Shown one piece after another: positions 18,266-27,689 of a stretch of 32,621 bases of DNA (positions are counted from its first letter, which is position 1; each line of letters opens with the position of its first letter). This DNA comes from Candidatus Melainabacteria bacterium (lineage in GTDB: Bacteria; Cyanobacteriota; Vampirovibrionia; Caenarcaniphilales; Caenarcanaceae). Below the pieces are notes generated by a model. That model was not told the origin of the DNA, did no database searches, and saw only the letters and a list, made by a program, of their open reading frames with translations. The stretch lies in assembly GCA_005110395.1 (NCBI GenBank), contig DUDU01000021.1:1-32621 (forward strand), read 5' to 3'. The position numbers and the translations under genes are program-made.

Positions 18266-20455
18266 TTAGTCCCATTCCAATTCATCTTTAATTGGTGAAC
18301 GGTAAATCAAATCATATGCCTGCGACGCTCTAGCCGCTAATTCAGTGGAGCTACCATCACAAACCGTTATTTGCTTGAGCAGATCAGCACCTTGTTTGAG
18401 CGCTTTGACCAAATCACCTTCATCCGCTTGATATTTATCAACTAAATCTTTCCAGTTATATGAACTAGCCCAGTCAAAGCCCAACTGAATCAGTGAAGGT
18501 GAAAAAGGAATATTTTGATTTATCTCATGCTCTTCTTGCACTTTGCTGATTTGCTTCACCAATTCATAGATTTGCCTTACACAACCTTCGACTTTATCGG
18601 TAATTGCCCAGTTTTGTGTATATTGCTGATCTTTCCAACGAATTTCATAACTACTCAAAGCACAGGCCAGACCGCATAATTCCAATGAACCTAAATTGTT
18701 TAAAACTTTATTTGTAATAATTTCCGCTAAAAGCAAAATATTATCGCCACGCAAATCACCAGCCCAGAGACCTTTTTCAATTGGTCTATAGTTTTCATCT
18801 AAATAATCAAAATCTCTCAAAACCCTCGCAGCCTTTTCAAAATCAGGCCATGGAATTTCTTCAAGCTCTTTTAATTTTTCATTGAGATTAATTAATCTTT
18901 TATGGCTTTTTTGTTCATATTTCCATTGTCCAGGTTTGGGTGAGTCTTTCTTTGCATCTTTATTGCCTTGCCTTTTTTCGACGCTGGTACTAAGCTGACT
19001 GACAGTATTTGTAAGCGATTTGATTTCCTGATATTTCTCAAAATGCGCAAAGCTCTGGAGAACCAATTCTCTGCACTTATCCCATGGGTAGCGAGCTGTC
19101 AAATTCAGAATCATTATGTAATTTGGATTGAATGAGCTATGCAAAGCCTCAGCATCTGAAAGAGCCAATCTACTCACTTCAACAATTCCTTCATATGGCG
19201 TCTCAAGTACCGTCACATATCCGATTTCATCCATGCCACGTCTTCCCGCCCTGCCAGCCATTTGCAGAAATTCACTGCCGCTGAGCAATCGATGTCCTTC
19301 ATCTGCGCGTTTGGAAATTTGCGAAATCACAACTGAACGAGCCGGCATATTGATTCCAGCCGCCAGAGTTTCGGTTGCAAAAACAACTTTGATGAGATTC
19401 TTTTGGAATAGCTTTTCCACCAGCGATTTGAGCGCAGGCAATAAACCAGCATGATGCGAAGCGATTCCTTGTTTGAGCGCTTTGAAATGCGAATGATCTG
19501 CTAGCCAAGGTAAATCACGGCAAGCTTGAGCCAATTCCTTGTCAACTTGAATTCTTTCGAGATCGCTAAGCAACATGAGACCTTGCGCAGAAGCTCTTTG
19601 AAGGGCAGTTTCGCAGCCACGTCGACTAAAAAGAAAATATATGACTGGCAACATCTGCTTTTGTTTAAGCTCAGAAATTACTCTTGAGATTGATGGCAAT
19701 AACCCATCACCACCCGATTTAGGAGTTGATTTGTTTTTTTGTGCTTTTTTCTTACTTTCATTTACGCCCTTAAAAAGCGCTAAATTAATTTTCCCCTCTG
19801 AATTCATGAGTGGTTTCATCCCGCCAGAACCATAAAAGAAAAATCTAAGTGGAACTGGCCTCACTTCACTTTTAATAAGTACGGTTTCGCCATGAATAGC
19901 ATTCATCCAATCGCAGAGTTGCTCAGGATTGCCAACAGTTGCGGACAGACCAATAATCTGAGCTTGGCGTGGACAATAAATAATAGACTCTTCCCAAACG
20001 GTGCCTCGATTAGCATCTTTCATGTAATGGCATTCATCCAAAACCACATAACCAATTCTGTCGAATAAACCTTTTTCCTGATCAGCTTTGTAGAGCATAT
20101 TGCGGAAAATTTCGGTTGTCAAAACCAAAATCTCTGCATCTCGATTGCTTTGAATATCTCCCGTCAAAAGGCCGACTTTGTCCTGCCCAAATCTTTCTGA
20201 TAAATTGTAAAACTTTTGATTGCTAAGAGCTTTGAGAGGGCTAGTGTAAAAAATTCTTTTGTTCTCAGCAATTGCGGCATGAATTGCATATTCGGCAATT
20301 GCAGTTTTCCCCGCTCCAGTTGGTGCACAGACTAATATGCTTTTATTTTGATCCAAACAATCAACAGCTTGTTTCTGAAACTCATCAAGCGGGAAAGGAA
20401 ATATTTCTTCTAAATTGATTTTGTTTTGACTCACTGGAAGCATTACCCTAAACAA
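18266..20455 (-). CDS. Ski2/Mtr4-like DExH-box RNA helicase (likely real start may be the ATG at 20443)
   Basis: FPLDEFQKQAVDCLDQNKSILVCAPTGAGKTAIAEYAI, DECHYM, LSATVGN, GIASHHAGLLPALK, FATETLAAGINMPAR, QMAGRAGRRGMD. ORF-track start is TTG with ATG four codons later. Confidence 0.93.
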   Translation of the reverse strand: MFRVMLPVSQNKINLEEIFPFPLDEFQKQAVDCLDQNKSILVCAPTGAGKTAIAEYAIHAAIAENKRIFYTSPLKALSNQKFYNLSERFGQDKVGLLTGDIQSNRDAEILVLTTEIFRNMLYKADQEKGLFDRIGYVVLDECHYMKDANRGTVWEESIIYCPRQAQIIGLSATVGNPEQLCDWMNAIHGETVLIKSEVRPVPLRFFFYGSGGMKPLMNSEGKINLALFKGVNESKKKAQKNKSTPKSGGDGLLPSISRVISELKQKQMLPVIYFLFSRRGCETALQRASAQGLMLLSDLERIQVDKELAQACRDLPWLADHSHFKALKQGIASHHAGLLPALKSLVEKLFQKNLIKVVFATETLAAGINMPARSVVISQISKRADEGHRLLSGSEFLQMAGRAGRRGMDEIGYVTVLETPYEGIVEVSRLALSDAEALHSSFNPNYIMILNLTARYPWDKCRELVLQSFAHFEKYQEIKSLTNTVSQLSTSVEKRQGNKDAKKDSPKPGQWKYEQKSHKRLINLNEKLKELEEIPWPDFEKAARVLRDFDYLDENYRPIEKGLWAGDLRGDNILLLAEIITNKVLNNLGSLELCGLACALSSYEIRWKDQQYTQNWAITDKVEGCVRQIYELVKQISKVQEEHEINQNIPFSPSLIQLGFDWASSYNWKDLVDKYQADEGDLVKALKQGADLLKQITVCDGSSTELAARASQAYDLIYRSPIKDELEWD

Positions 20456-20647
20456 TGAGCTAAATCATAACAGCAATTGCAATATAAACATGTTTGTAAT
20501 GAGTCTGTATTCCACTTAGCCCAACTGAAGATGGTTCAGACTAGGTAATTTTTATAGCTTAATTTTAATCCTCGTGAATTTCATATACTGACTTTAGCTA
20601 ACTTTTATATTTAGGGTCAATAAATTAGATTGAATACGCTGCTTGCT

Positions 20648-20905
20648 TTAATCATAGATATTTCTTCGATGTCCAATTTTGAAGATTTCCACTATCCTAA
20701 TTGAATCTTCAATCAAATACAAAATTCGATAGTCTCCAATTCTTAGCCTTTATTCACTGTCAGCAACCTTTAACTTTATACAGCCATTTGGTCTGGGCTC
20801 AGTAGACAAATTATAAATAGCTTTGAAAATTCTTTGTGTTACTTCGTCTGAAAGCTCTAGGAACTCTTTATTGGTTCTTTTTGCAATTCTAACTTCATAT
20901 ATCAT
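20648..20905 (-). pseudogene. RelE/ParE-type toxin interrupted by in-frame TAA at codon 52
   Basis: Manual minus-strand translation: MIYEVRIAKRTNKEFLELSDEVTQRIFKAIYNLSTEPRPNGCIKLKVADSE*RLRIGDYRILYLIEDSIRIVEIFKIGHRRNIYD*. The KL..(Y)RLRIGDYRI.Y.I.D....V..I.HR...Y pattern is characteristic of RelE/ParE toxins. Start overlaps the 3' end of the upstream antitoxin-like ORF. TAA at 20750-20752. Confidence 0.85.
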
Positions 20906-21116
20906 TTAAACTAAAACCTCTCTGCTCCAAAGATTCTTTGAATGAAATCATTGAATCACTCTTTCGCAAAGAAATAATCACCCTATCTATCAAATCTTCC
21001 AGGTCTTCTTCAGAATAATCTTTGGCAAGCTCAATGAACAAATTATCTCTAGTCTCCCTTGCTAAGGCGTTAAAGGCAATGTGAAAAACTTCTATTTGTG
21101 CTTGATTGAGGTTCAT
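20895..21116 (-). CDS. Putative antitoxin of the RelE/ParE-type module
   Basis: 73-aa ORF whose 3' end overlaps the toxin start (ATGATATATGA on the minus strand), the usual antitoxin-toxin order; small, acidic, helical. Confidence 0.7.
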   Translation of the reverse strand: MNLNQAQIEVFHIAFNALARETRDNLFIELAKDYSEEDLEDLIDRVIISLRKSDSMISFKESLEQRGFSLNDI

Positions 21117-21122
21117 TGTTGC

Positions 21123-21743
21123 TTAACTTATTGCGAGGATCTGATCACCAAGAATATAGGTTGTAATTAATTCTTCCATTCTGTCCTTGATTTCATTATT
21201 GTTTATTACCGATTTCTCCCATTCCAATACAGCTAAACATACGTCTTCACAAAAGGTATCTATTTGTAGCTGAAGTACTCCATTTATAGACGACTTGTGA
21301 AAACCCACTTTTTCATGCTTTGGAACAGTGAATATTATTGGGTTACCGTTACCTTCTTTTGACCTTTGAGCTAGACCTTCATGAAGACATCTACACCTAA
21401 ATCTATAACAATCTTCTGCCGTAAATTTAGTTTGAGAAGGTATTTTTGCTAATCTGTGTTGTTCCACGAACATATTGTTGAATTCAGGTGGCAAAAGTTT
21501 TTCTATCCCATTAAGAAATTCAGGGTCAGTTGCCATCAAATGATCATAAGCGTTATCACTAGCATATTTGGGCTTCAGAAATTTATTGAACCAATTTCCA
21601 TAATATTCTCCAATTCTACTGCGGGGTCGATTTGGAAATTCTAAAGAACTGCAAATATCAGGCATTGCCAAAGCCATAAAAAGTGCCGCCAGCCAATTTT
21701 CATCTTTAACACTCTTTCTAATTGAATCTATGAATTGTTTCAT
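21123..21743 (-). CDS. Hypothetical protein with HEPN-like Rx4-6H motif
   Basis: 206-aa ORF with strong Shine-Dalgarno (GGGAGGAAGATG on the minus strand); motif CYRFRCRCLHEG resembles the HEPN RNase-type Rx4-6H signature. Confidence 0.65.
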   Translation of the reverse strand: MKQFIDSIRKSVKDENWLAALFMALAMPDICSSLEFPNRPRSRIGEYYGNWFNKFLKPKYASDNAYDHLMATDPEFLNGIEKLLPPEFNNMFVEQHRLAKIPSQTKFTAEDCYRFRCRCLHEGLAQRSKEGNGNPIIFTVPKHEKVGFHKSSINGVLQLQIDTFCEDVCLAVLEWEKSVINNNEIKDRMEELITTYILGDQILAIS

Positions 21744-21755
21744 CTTCCTCCCTTC

Positions 21756-21956
21756 CTAAGCAGTTTCAAATAATAATGTTTTGAGGCTTTGCAATGAAAT
21801 GATTGTACTCATATTTAAAATTTCAATCCCAATAATTTTATTATTTTCGTCAAAACCAAAAATAATGCCCTCTTGAACCTCCTCTGACCACACTATTGGA
21901 GAATCATCAAATCTAAATTACAAAGCATTGCTTTCATTATCAACTTTGATTTTCAT
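21756..21956 (-). pseudogene. DUF2283-family protein interrupted by in-frame TAA at codon 13
   Basis: Manual minus-strand translation: MKIKVDNESNAL*FRFDDSPIVWSEEVQEGIIFGFDENNKIIGIEILNMSTIISLQSLKTLLFETA*. Matches the DUF2283 pattern (ADALYIRL...E....GV..D.DE.G...GIEIL). TAA at 21918-21920. Confidence 0.8.
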
Positions 21957-22207
21957 TTGTCTAGATGTTTCCTTTAGAAGGGCTGATTCAATCAATCTTT
22001 AACATTCTTTCAGCTCAGGAACATTTTGATTTTCATAAGTTTCAACTGATAAGCTAATCAGCTCCATAAGTGAGGCAAGTGCATGGTTTTCATTTTCACC
22101 AACCTCATCAATTAAGACATGCGAGAAAGCAATATTCGTCTTGATTGTGTGGAACAGCACTCTTAGTAGGAAAACTCGACCACACTTATTAAGTGTTCAT
22201 TTTATTC

Positions 22208-22708
22208 TCAATCAAAGTACTTATTCTTTAACTCATAAATGTTCATAACCACATAATTGCTGGGGACTCTTGGATTCATTCTTTGTAGTCTTGATTTTGC
22301 TTGCTGTTGTAAACCTTTTTGGAAAATAAAAATGTATTCATCTTTAATTGAGATAGATTCACCAAGAAGTTTCTTGGATCCTTGGAGTTTGCCATCTAGT
22401 TCGCTCTTGTCTAAATTTTTCATATTTCGATAGTTAAAACGAAACTCAACTAAAAGAATGGATAGATTAAATTCTTTGTTAGTTAGTCCAAAGCAAATAT
22501 CCATTGACTTGCTTGGCTTACACTGTTGGCCTCTTGATATTACTTTTTCTGCTTCATCAAGATTAATTACGATCACGTCTCTTTCAAATATTAAGTTGGT
22601 CTTCGTGGAATCATCTTTTTCTATAACCTCATTAATAGAAGATAAACAAGCACCATTAGTTCGTTGATTTATTTCATGTCCCCTTGTCGTTTGTTCGCAG
22701 TATTTCAT
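22208..22708 (-). CDS. Hypothetical protein paired with the upstream ATPase; possible PD-(D/E)xK-like effector
   Basis: 166-aa ORF starting 2 nt after the ATPase stop; segment SKSMDICFGLTNKEFNLSILLVEFRFNYRN...LQGSKKLL has a D..ExR arrangement loosely resembling PD-(D/E)xK cores. Confidence 0.7.
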   Translation of the reverse strand: MKYCEQTTRGHEINQRTNGACLSSINEVIEKDDSTKTNLIFERDVIVINLDEAEKVISRGQQCKPSKSMDICFGLTNKEFNLSILLVEFRFNYRNMKNLDKSELDGKLQGSKKLLGESISIKDEYIFIFQKGLQQQAKSRLQRMNPRVPSNYVVMNIYELKNKYFD

Positions 22709-22710
22709 TT

Positions 22711-24012
22711 TTAAACACCGTATTCATTGATTCGATCAATTGCAATGTTAAACGAAGCAAAAATAGGTTCTATATCTTGTTTAAGGTGTTTGTAATTGTA
22801 TGAATATTCTTTATTCGTTTTTTCTGCCAAATAAAAATTGACATTATTTTGTATTCCTTGTTTTTCTGAAATATATTTGATGGCACTCACCATATCTGGA
22901 TTATGGCTTGCAAGGAAAATTTTGACGCCTATATGCTTGTGAAGAAGTACTAATACTCGAGCATATTCAATAATCCATTGAGGATGTAAGTTGGATTCAG
23001 GCTCGTCAATAATTAATAAAGTTCTGTTTGTAAGTGAGCCATTGTTTAGTAATATTTGCAATATTGAAAAAGATTTTATTCCAGTGGCACATTCTAATAA
23101 ATCAAATGTTTTGCCATCTGCTCTTTGAAAGCTGAATTTGTGAGATAAAACATCATTCTTCAAAGATACCTCACCTTGAATTATTTCCTTACTGATTAAA
23201 TCAGACAGATTACTATATTTATTTTCTTGAAAGAGAGGGGTTTTGTCTTTTGTTTTTAATAACTCATTCAAATCGTCCCAGTATTCATTTTCTCTTTCTA
23301 TACCAATTGCCATTGGAGTATCAATATAAACGGTATTATCAACAGACAAAGAAGAAGAAAGCTCTATGCTATTTAGAGAAATTATTTGATCTTTATGTTC
23401 ATAAACTTCAAAGTTTGTTGGTTTATTTTCGTTAAATATTTTCTTCAATCCATTCCAAAATAAACTGGCTGGTCTTGATTGCATTTTGCCAAAAGCTTCT
23501 TTGAATGTAGACACTATTTGTTCTCTGAACTTTTGAAATAGTTTGTCTGGCTCTTCATCTATGTTGCCTCCTATTTCTGGAAACTCTCTACCTATTCTCT
23601 TTAGCCTACTAATTTCTAGCTTCTCCAAAAGAAGCATTATTTTGTTTAGCTCTTCTTCAGAGAGTACTTTTTGATCCTTAGATTTAAAACTTCTGAGAAT
23701 TTCATTGAATTCTCTTGTTGTATCATCTTCTATGCCATCTCTTTTTCCAGATAGACCACGAGGTAAAGTGAAATCAAATAATCTCTCTAAATGGTAACAA
23801 ATGTTTTTTAATTCCCACCAAGCTGCTTGAGAAACCAATAAATCGTAATTAGAAACGGTTTTGTATAAAAAATACAATAATTTCGATAATGTACTTTTGC
23901 CACAACCATTTTCGCCTGCAACGAGAGTAATTCCATCAATAATTAAGTCCGCACTTCCAATTGCACGAAACCCCTCGATCTTTACTCTCATTGTTGGCTC
24001 TTCGTCGTTCAT
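22711..24012 (-). CDS. ABC/OLD-like (AAA_21-type) ATPase
   Basis: MRVKIEGFRAIGSADLIIDGITLVAGENGCGKSTLSKLLYFLY (Walker A); ATGIKSFSILQILL (signature-like); TLLIIDEPESNLHPQWIIEYARVLVLL (Walker B/D-loop); IFLASHNPDMVSAI (H-loop). Confidence 0.9.
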   Translation of the reverse strand: MNDEEPTMRVKIEGFRAIGSADLIIDGITLVAGENGCGKSTLSKLLYFLYKTVSNYDLLVSQAAWWELKNICYHLERLFDFTLPRGLSGKRDGIEDDTTREFNEILRSFKSKDQKVLSEEELNKIMLLLEKLEISRLKRIGREFPEIGGNIDEEPDKLFQKFREQIVSTFKEAFGKMQSRPASLFWNGLKKIFNENKPTNFEVYEHKDQIISLNSIELSSSLSVDNTVYIDTPMAIGIERENEYWDDLNELLKTKDKTPLFQENKYSNLSDLISKEIIQGEVSLKNDVLSHKFSFQRADGKTFDLLECATGIKSFSILQILLNNGSLTNRTLLIIDEPESNLHPQWIIEYARVLVLLHKHIGVKIFLASHNPDMVSAIKYISEKQGIQNNVNFYLAEKTNKEYSYNYKHLKQDIEPIFASFNIAIDRINEYGV

Positions 24013-24075
24013 TCTATTTATTCCTTATACCCAAAGTGACGATTTATAAATCTCTTGGGTCTTTTCATCTTACAC

Positions 24076-26346
24076 TCATACACCAACTTTGCTCTTGCTA
24101 GCAATTAAATTGAGAGCACTGCCAGCTTTAAACCAAGCAATTTGGCTTTCATTGAAAGTATGATTCAGTTGAATTTCATCTTGCGAACTATCTTTATGCT
24201 TGATTACCAATTTAACTTGCTTGCCAGGAGCCAAATCAATTAAGCCAATAATTGAAAGTTTGTCATCTTCTTGGATTTTGTCATAATCAGCTGAATTAGT
24301 AAAAGTGAGAGGTAACATGCCTTGCTTTTTGAGATTGGTCTCATGGATGCGGGCGAATGATTTCACAATAATAGCTCTACCACCTAACCAACGAGGCTCC
24401 ATTGCAGCGTGCTCTCTGGATGAACCCTCTCCATAATTTTCGTCTCCAACTACTATCCATCCCAAACCTTGCGCTTTGTAATTGCGGGCAACATTTGGCA
24501 CTTCATCATATCCGCCAGTCAATTGATTCTTAATACTATTTGCTTTTTCATTGAATGCATTAATAGCTCCAATGAACATATTGTTTGAAATATTATCCAA
24601 ATGTCCTCTGAATTTCAGCCATGGACCAGCCATTGAGATATGATCAGTTGTACATTTACCTTTGGCTTTCAATAGAAGTGGCGCATCAATAATGTCTTTT
24701 CCATCCCACTTTGCAAACGGTGCCAAAGCCTGAAGGCGATCACTTGCTTCGCTAATATTAACTTGAATCTTTGAGCCATCAGAAGCTGGAGAAGTATAAC
24801 CATGCTCATCTTTCAAGAAGCCAGCTCTTGGCAATTCATCACCTTTTGGCTCATCCAATTTGACTTTTTCACCTTTTTCGTTTTCAAGATAATCAGTTTT
24901 GGGATTGAAAGTCAATGACCCAGCCAATGCAAGCGCCGTTACTATTTCAGGGCTGGCAACAAAGGCATAAGTTTCAGGGTTGGAATCATTACGAGCTGCA
25001 AAATTGCGATTAAAGCTTGTGATGATGGAATTGCGGTCACCTTTTTTAATATCATTTCGCTTCCACTGACCAATACAAGGACCACAGGCATTTGCTAGAA
25101 CAACTCCTCCAATTTTTTCGAGCTTGTCAAGTTGCCCATCACGCTCAATAGTTGCTCTGACGACTTCGGAACCTGGAGTTATTGTAAATTGTGACTTAGC
25201 TTTTAAATTCTTCAATAAAGCTTGCGAAGCCAAACCAGCCGAGCGATCAATATCTTCATAGCTTGAGTTTGTGCAGCTTCCAATCAACGCAACTTTTAAT
25301 TCTTCAGGATAATTATTTTCTTTGACGGCTTTTGCAAATTCAGACAATTTCCAAGCTTTGTCAGGAGTGAAAGGCCCATTGATATGCGGCTCAAGCGTGT
25401 CTAAATCAATTTCAATTACTTCATCATAATATTTTGATGGATCTAAAACTATCTCTGAATCAGCCTGCAAACAATCAGCAATTCCATTGGCCAATTCAGC
25501 AATATCAGCTCTATCAGTAGCTCTGAGATATCCTGCCATTTTTTCATCATAAGGAAAAATTGAAGTAGTTGCCCCAATTTCTGCTCCCATATTACAAATG
25601 GTGCCTTTTCCTGTACAGCTAATTGACTTGGTGCCTTCTCCAAAATATTCAACTATTGCACCCGTTCCACCTTTTACGGTCAAGATCCCAGCTAAAGCTA
25701 AAATCACATCTTTGGCTGAAGTCCAACCACCCAGCTTACCCTTTAGGTGAACGCCAATCAGTTTAGGGAATTTGAGCTCCCATGACATTCCTGCCATCAC
25801 ATCAACCGCATCAGCTCCACCAACTCCAATTGCGACCATACCCAAACCACCAGCATTTGGAGTATGTGAATCGGTTCCGATCATCATTCCACCAGGGAAA
25901 GCATAATTTTCTAGAACTACTTGGTGAATAATCCCCGCTCCAGGCTTCCAGAAACCAATTCCATATTTATTGGAAACGGAGGCTAAAAATTCATAAACTT
26001 CTTTATTCTTTTCATTTGCGGTTGCCAAATCTTTATCAGCGCCAATCTCAGCTTGGATGAGGTGATCACAGTGAGCAGTTGAAGGAACAGCGACTTTAGG
26101 AATGCCAGCGGACATAAATTGAAGCAAAGCCATTTGAGCGGTGGCATCTTGCATAGCTACGCGATCGGGATAAAAATCGACATAATCTTTTCCCCTTACA
26201 AATGCACTGGATGGTATGTCTGTTGCGTGAACATACAAAATCTTTTCAGCGAGAGTAAGAGGGCGACCCAGTAGCTTTCTAGCTTTTTCAGTTTTAGCTG
26301 GAAATTGAGAATAAGTTTTTTTGATTAACTCGAGATCGAATGTCAT
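24076..26346 (-). CDS. Aconitate hydratase, mitochondrial-type
   Basis: [125 protein letters not shown]. Confidence 0.96.
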   Translation of the reverse strand: MTFDLELIKKTYSQFPAKTEKARKLLGRPLTLAEKILYVHATDIPSSAFVRGKDYVDFYPDRVAMQDATAQMALLQFMSAGIPKVAVPSTAHCDHLIQAEIGADKDLATANEKNKEVYEFLASVSNKYGIGFWKPGAGIIHQVVLENYAFPGGMMIGTDSHTPNAGGLGMVAIGVGGADAVDVMAGMSWELKFPKLIGVHLKGKLGGWTSAKDVILALAGILTVKGGTGAIVEYFGEGTKSISCTGKGTICNMGAEIGATTSIFPYDEKMAGYLRATDRADIAELANGIADCLQADSEIVLDPSKYYDEVIEIDLDTLEPHINGPFTPDKAWKLSEFAKAVKENNYPEELKVALIGSCTNSSYEDIDRSAGLASQALLKNLKAKSQFTITPGSEVVRATIERDGQLDKLEKIGGVVLANACGPCIGQWKRNDIKKGDRNSIITSFNRNFAARNDSNPETYAFVASPEIVTALALAGSLTFNPKTDYLENEKGEKVKLDEPKGDELPRAGFLKDEHGYTSPASDGSKIQVNISEASDRLQALAPFAKWDGKDIIDAPLLLKAKGKCTTDHISMAGPWLKFRGHLDNISNNMFIGAINAFNEKANSIKNQLTGGYDEVPNVARNYKAQGLGWIVVGDENYGEGSSREHAAMEPRWLGGRAIIVKSFARIHETNLKKQGMLPLTFTNSADYDKIQEDDKLSIIGLIDLAPGKQVKLVIKHKDSSQDEIQLNHTFNESQIAWFKAGSALNLIASKSKVGV

Positions 26347-26637
26347 GAGGATTTCTTAATTAATTGTCGAATATGGAATCACATCATTATTTCAAAATTT
26401 TGACAAATCTGAAAAATTTGATTTTCTAAAGAATTATCTAAAAACTTGCATTTTGATTGTTCAGCGTTTGTTCAATTAGCTTAAAAATTTCAGTTGAGGG
26501 TCTCTTAAAAAGCAGAGATACCTTCAAGCGAAGTTTCATGAAATAATTTTGAAAATTAAAAAGAAAAGTCTAGGTAGCATTTCTAATTCACTAAGACTAA
26601 ACAAGATAACTAAGTAACCGAGCAAAATCAACAAATT

Positions 26638-27198
26638 ATGACTACTGGTAAAGAAGTTCTTCAATCTTTTGAAGAGAAAATGAAAAAAGCGATTGAGGTT
26701 TTCAATGATGAAATTAAAACTATCAGGACAGGAAGAGCTAATCCAGAGGTTTTTAAAAGAGTTAGAGTTGAATGTTATGGATCAAATTTGTCTCTCTCCG
26801 AAGTTGCGGGCATCACAGCTCCCGATGGACGTAGTTTCATGATTCAACCTTTTGACAAAACCAATCTCAAAGCAGTTGAACAGGCTATTGTCAATTCTGA
26901 TTTGGGTTTTAATCCGAGCAATGATGGACAAGTAATTAGAATAATAATTCCTGCTTTATCAGAAGACAGAAGAAAAGATTTGGTTAAACAAGTAAATAAA
27001 ATTGCTGAAGATAAAGGTCGTTTACCAGTTCGCAATTTAAGAAGAGATGCAAACGATCAGATTAAAAAGCTCAAAGGAACTGTTTCTGAAGATGAATTAA
27101 AAAGATTTCACGATGATTTAGAAAAAGTTACCACTAAATATATTGCTCAAGTGGATGAATTAGCCCAAAAGAAAGAAAAGGAATTACAAACAATATAA
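26638..27198 (+). CDS. frr: Ribosome recycling factor
   Basis: IRTGRANPEVFKRVRVECYGS, IQPFDKTNLKAVEQAI, LPALSEDRRKDLVKQV-like, VRNLRRDANDQIKKL. Confidence 0.96.
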   Translation: MTTGKEVLQSFEEKMKKAIEVFNDEIKTIRTGRANPEVFKRVRVECYGSNLSLSEVAGITAPDGRSFMIQPFDKTNLKAVEQAIVNSDLGFNPSNDGQVIRIIIPALSEDRRKDLVKQVNKIAEDKGRLPVRNLRRDANDQIKKLKGTVSEDELKRFHDDLEKVTTKYIAQVDELAQKKEKELQTI

Positions 27199-27257
27199 TT
27201 TTTTTTGCTGTCATTTAAGCTTCCTCGGTAATAGTCCACTAAAACAATTCACAAAAT

Positions 27258-27683
27258 ATGGTTTGGAATAAAGAGAATGTAATTGGCAAAAGAATTTGCA
27301 CCAGTATTATTTATCTGGATGGTATTGGAGGAATAATTGACCGCGTCCAAAACTATGGCACTATCGTCCAAGCTAATGATGAAATTATTGAATATGAATT
27401 GATTGAATTTGCAGAAGCAAGTGACAATGTTGCTAAAGTGGCTTTGAATGAAGTTGAAGGTGATTCCAAAAAGGATATCTTCACGGTGCCTGCATTTTAT
27501 GAGACATTAGAAACTGCTGATCCAAATTTAGTTTATATCTTGGACAATACTGGCGAGATAGTAAGAAATATTGATATTACGGCAACTTTTACCGTTGTTC
27601 CTCAGACTGATCAAGAGAATGAATTTAACGCTGATGAAAGCAATGAATATAATTCGCTTGATAACAATTACTCACGCAATTAA
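27258..27683 (+). CDS. Hypothetical acidic protein between frr and cdsA
   Basis: 141-aa ORF, no recognised motif, 6 nt upstream of cdsA. Confidence 0.65.
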   Translation: MVWNKENVIGKRICTSIIYLDGIGGIIDRVQNYGTIVQANDEIIEYELIEFAEASDNVAKVALNEVEGDSKKDIFTVPAFYETLETADPNLVYILDNTGEIVRNIDITATFTVVPQTDQENEFNADESNEYNSLDNNYSRN

Positions 27684-27689
27684 CTATTA

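Noticed and set aside
19128-19454. 108-aa plus-strand ORF inside the helicase gene
   Set aside because: Antisense to strongly conserved helicase motifs; shadow ORF.
20750-21920. Idea that TAA is reassigned to Tyr in this genome
   Set aside because: Many intact core genes (tmk, carA, tsaE, ridA-like, sodA) terminate naturally at TAA at the expected protein length; local pseudogenisation is far simpler.
22000-22200. Short minus-strand open frame (VLFHTIKTNIAFSHVLIDEVGENENHALASLMELISLSVETYENQNVPELKEC)
   Set aside because: No good start codon and no recognised family; possibly a degenerate gene but not supportable as a CDS on its own.
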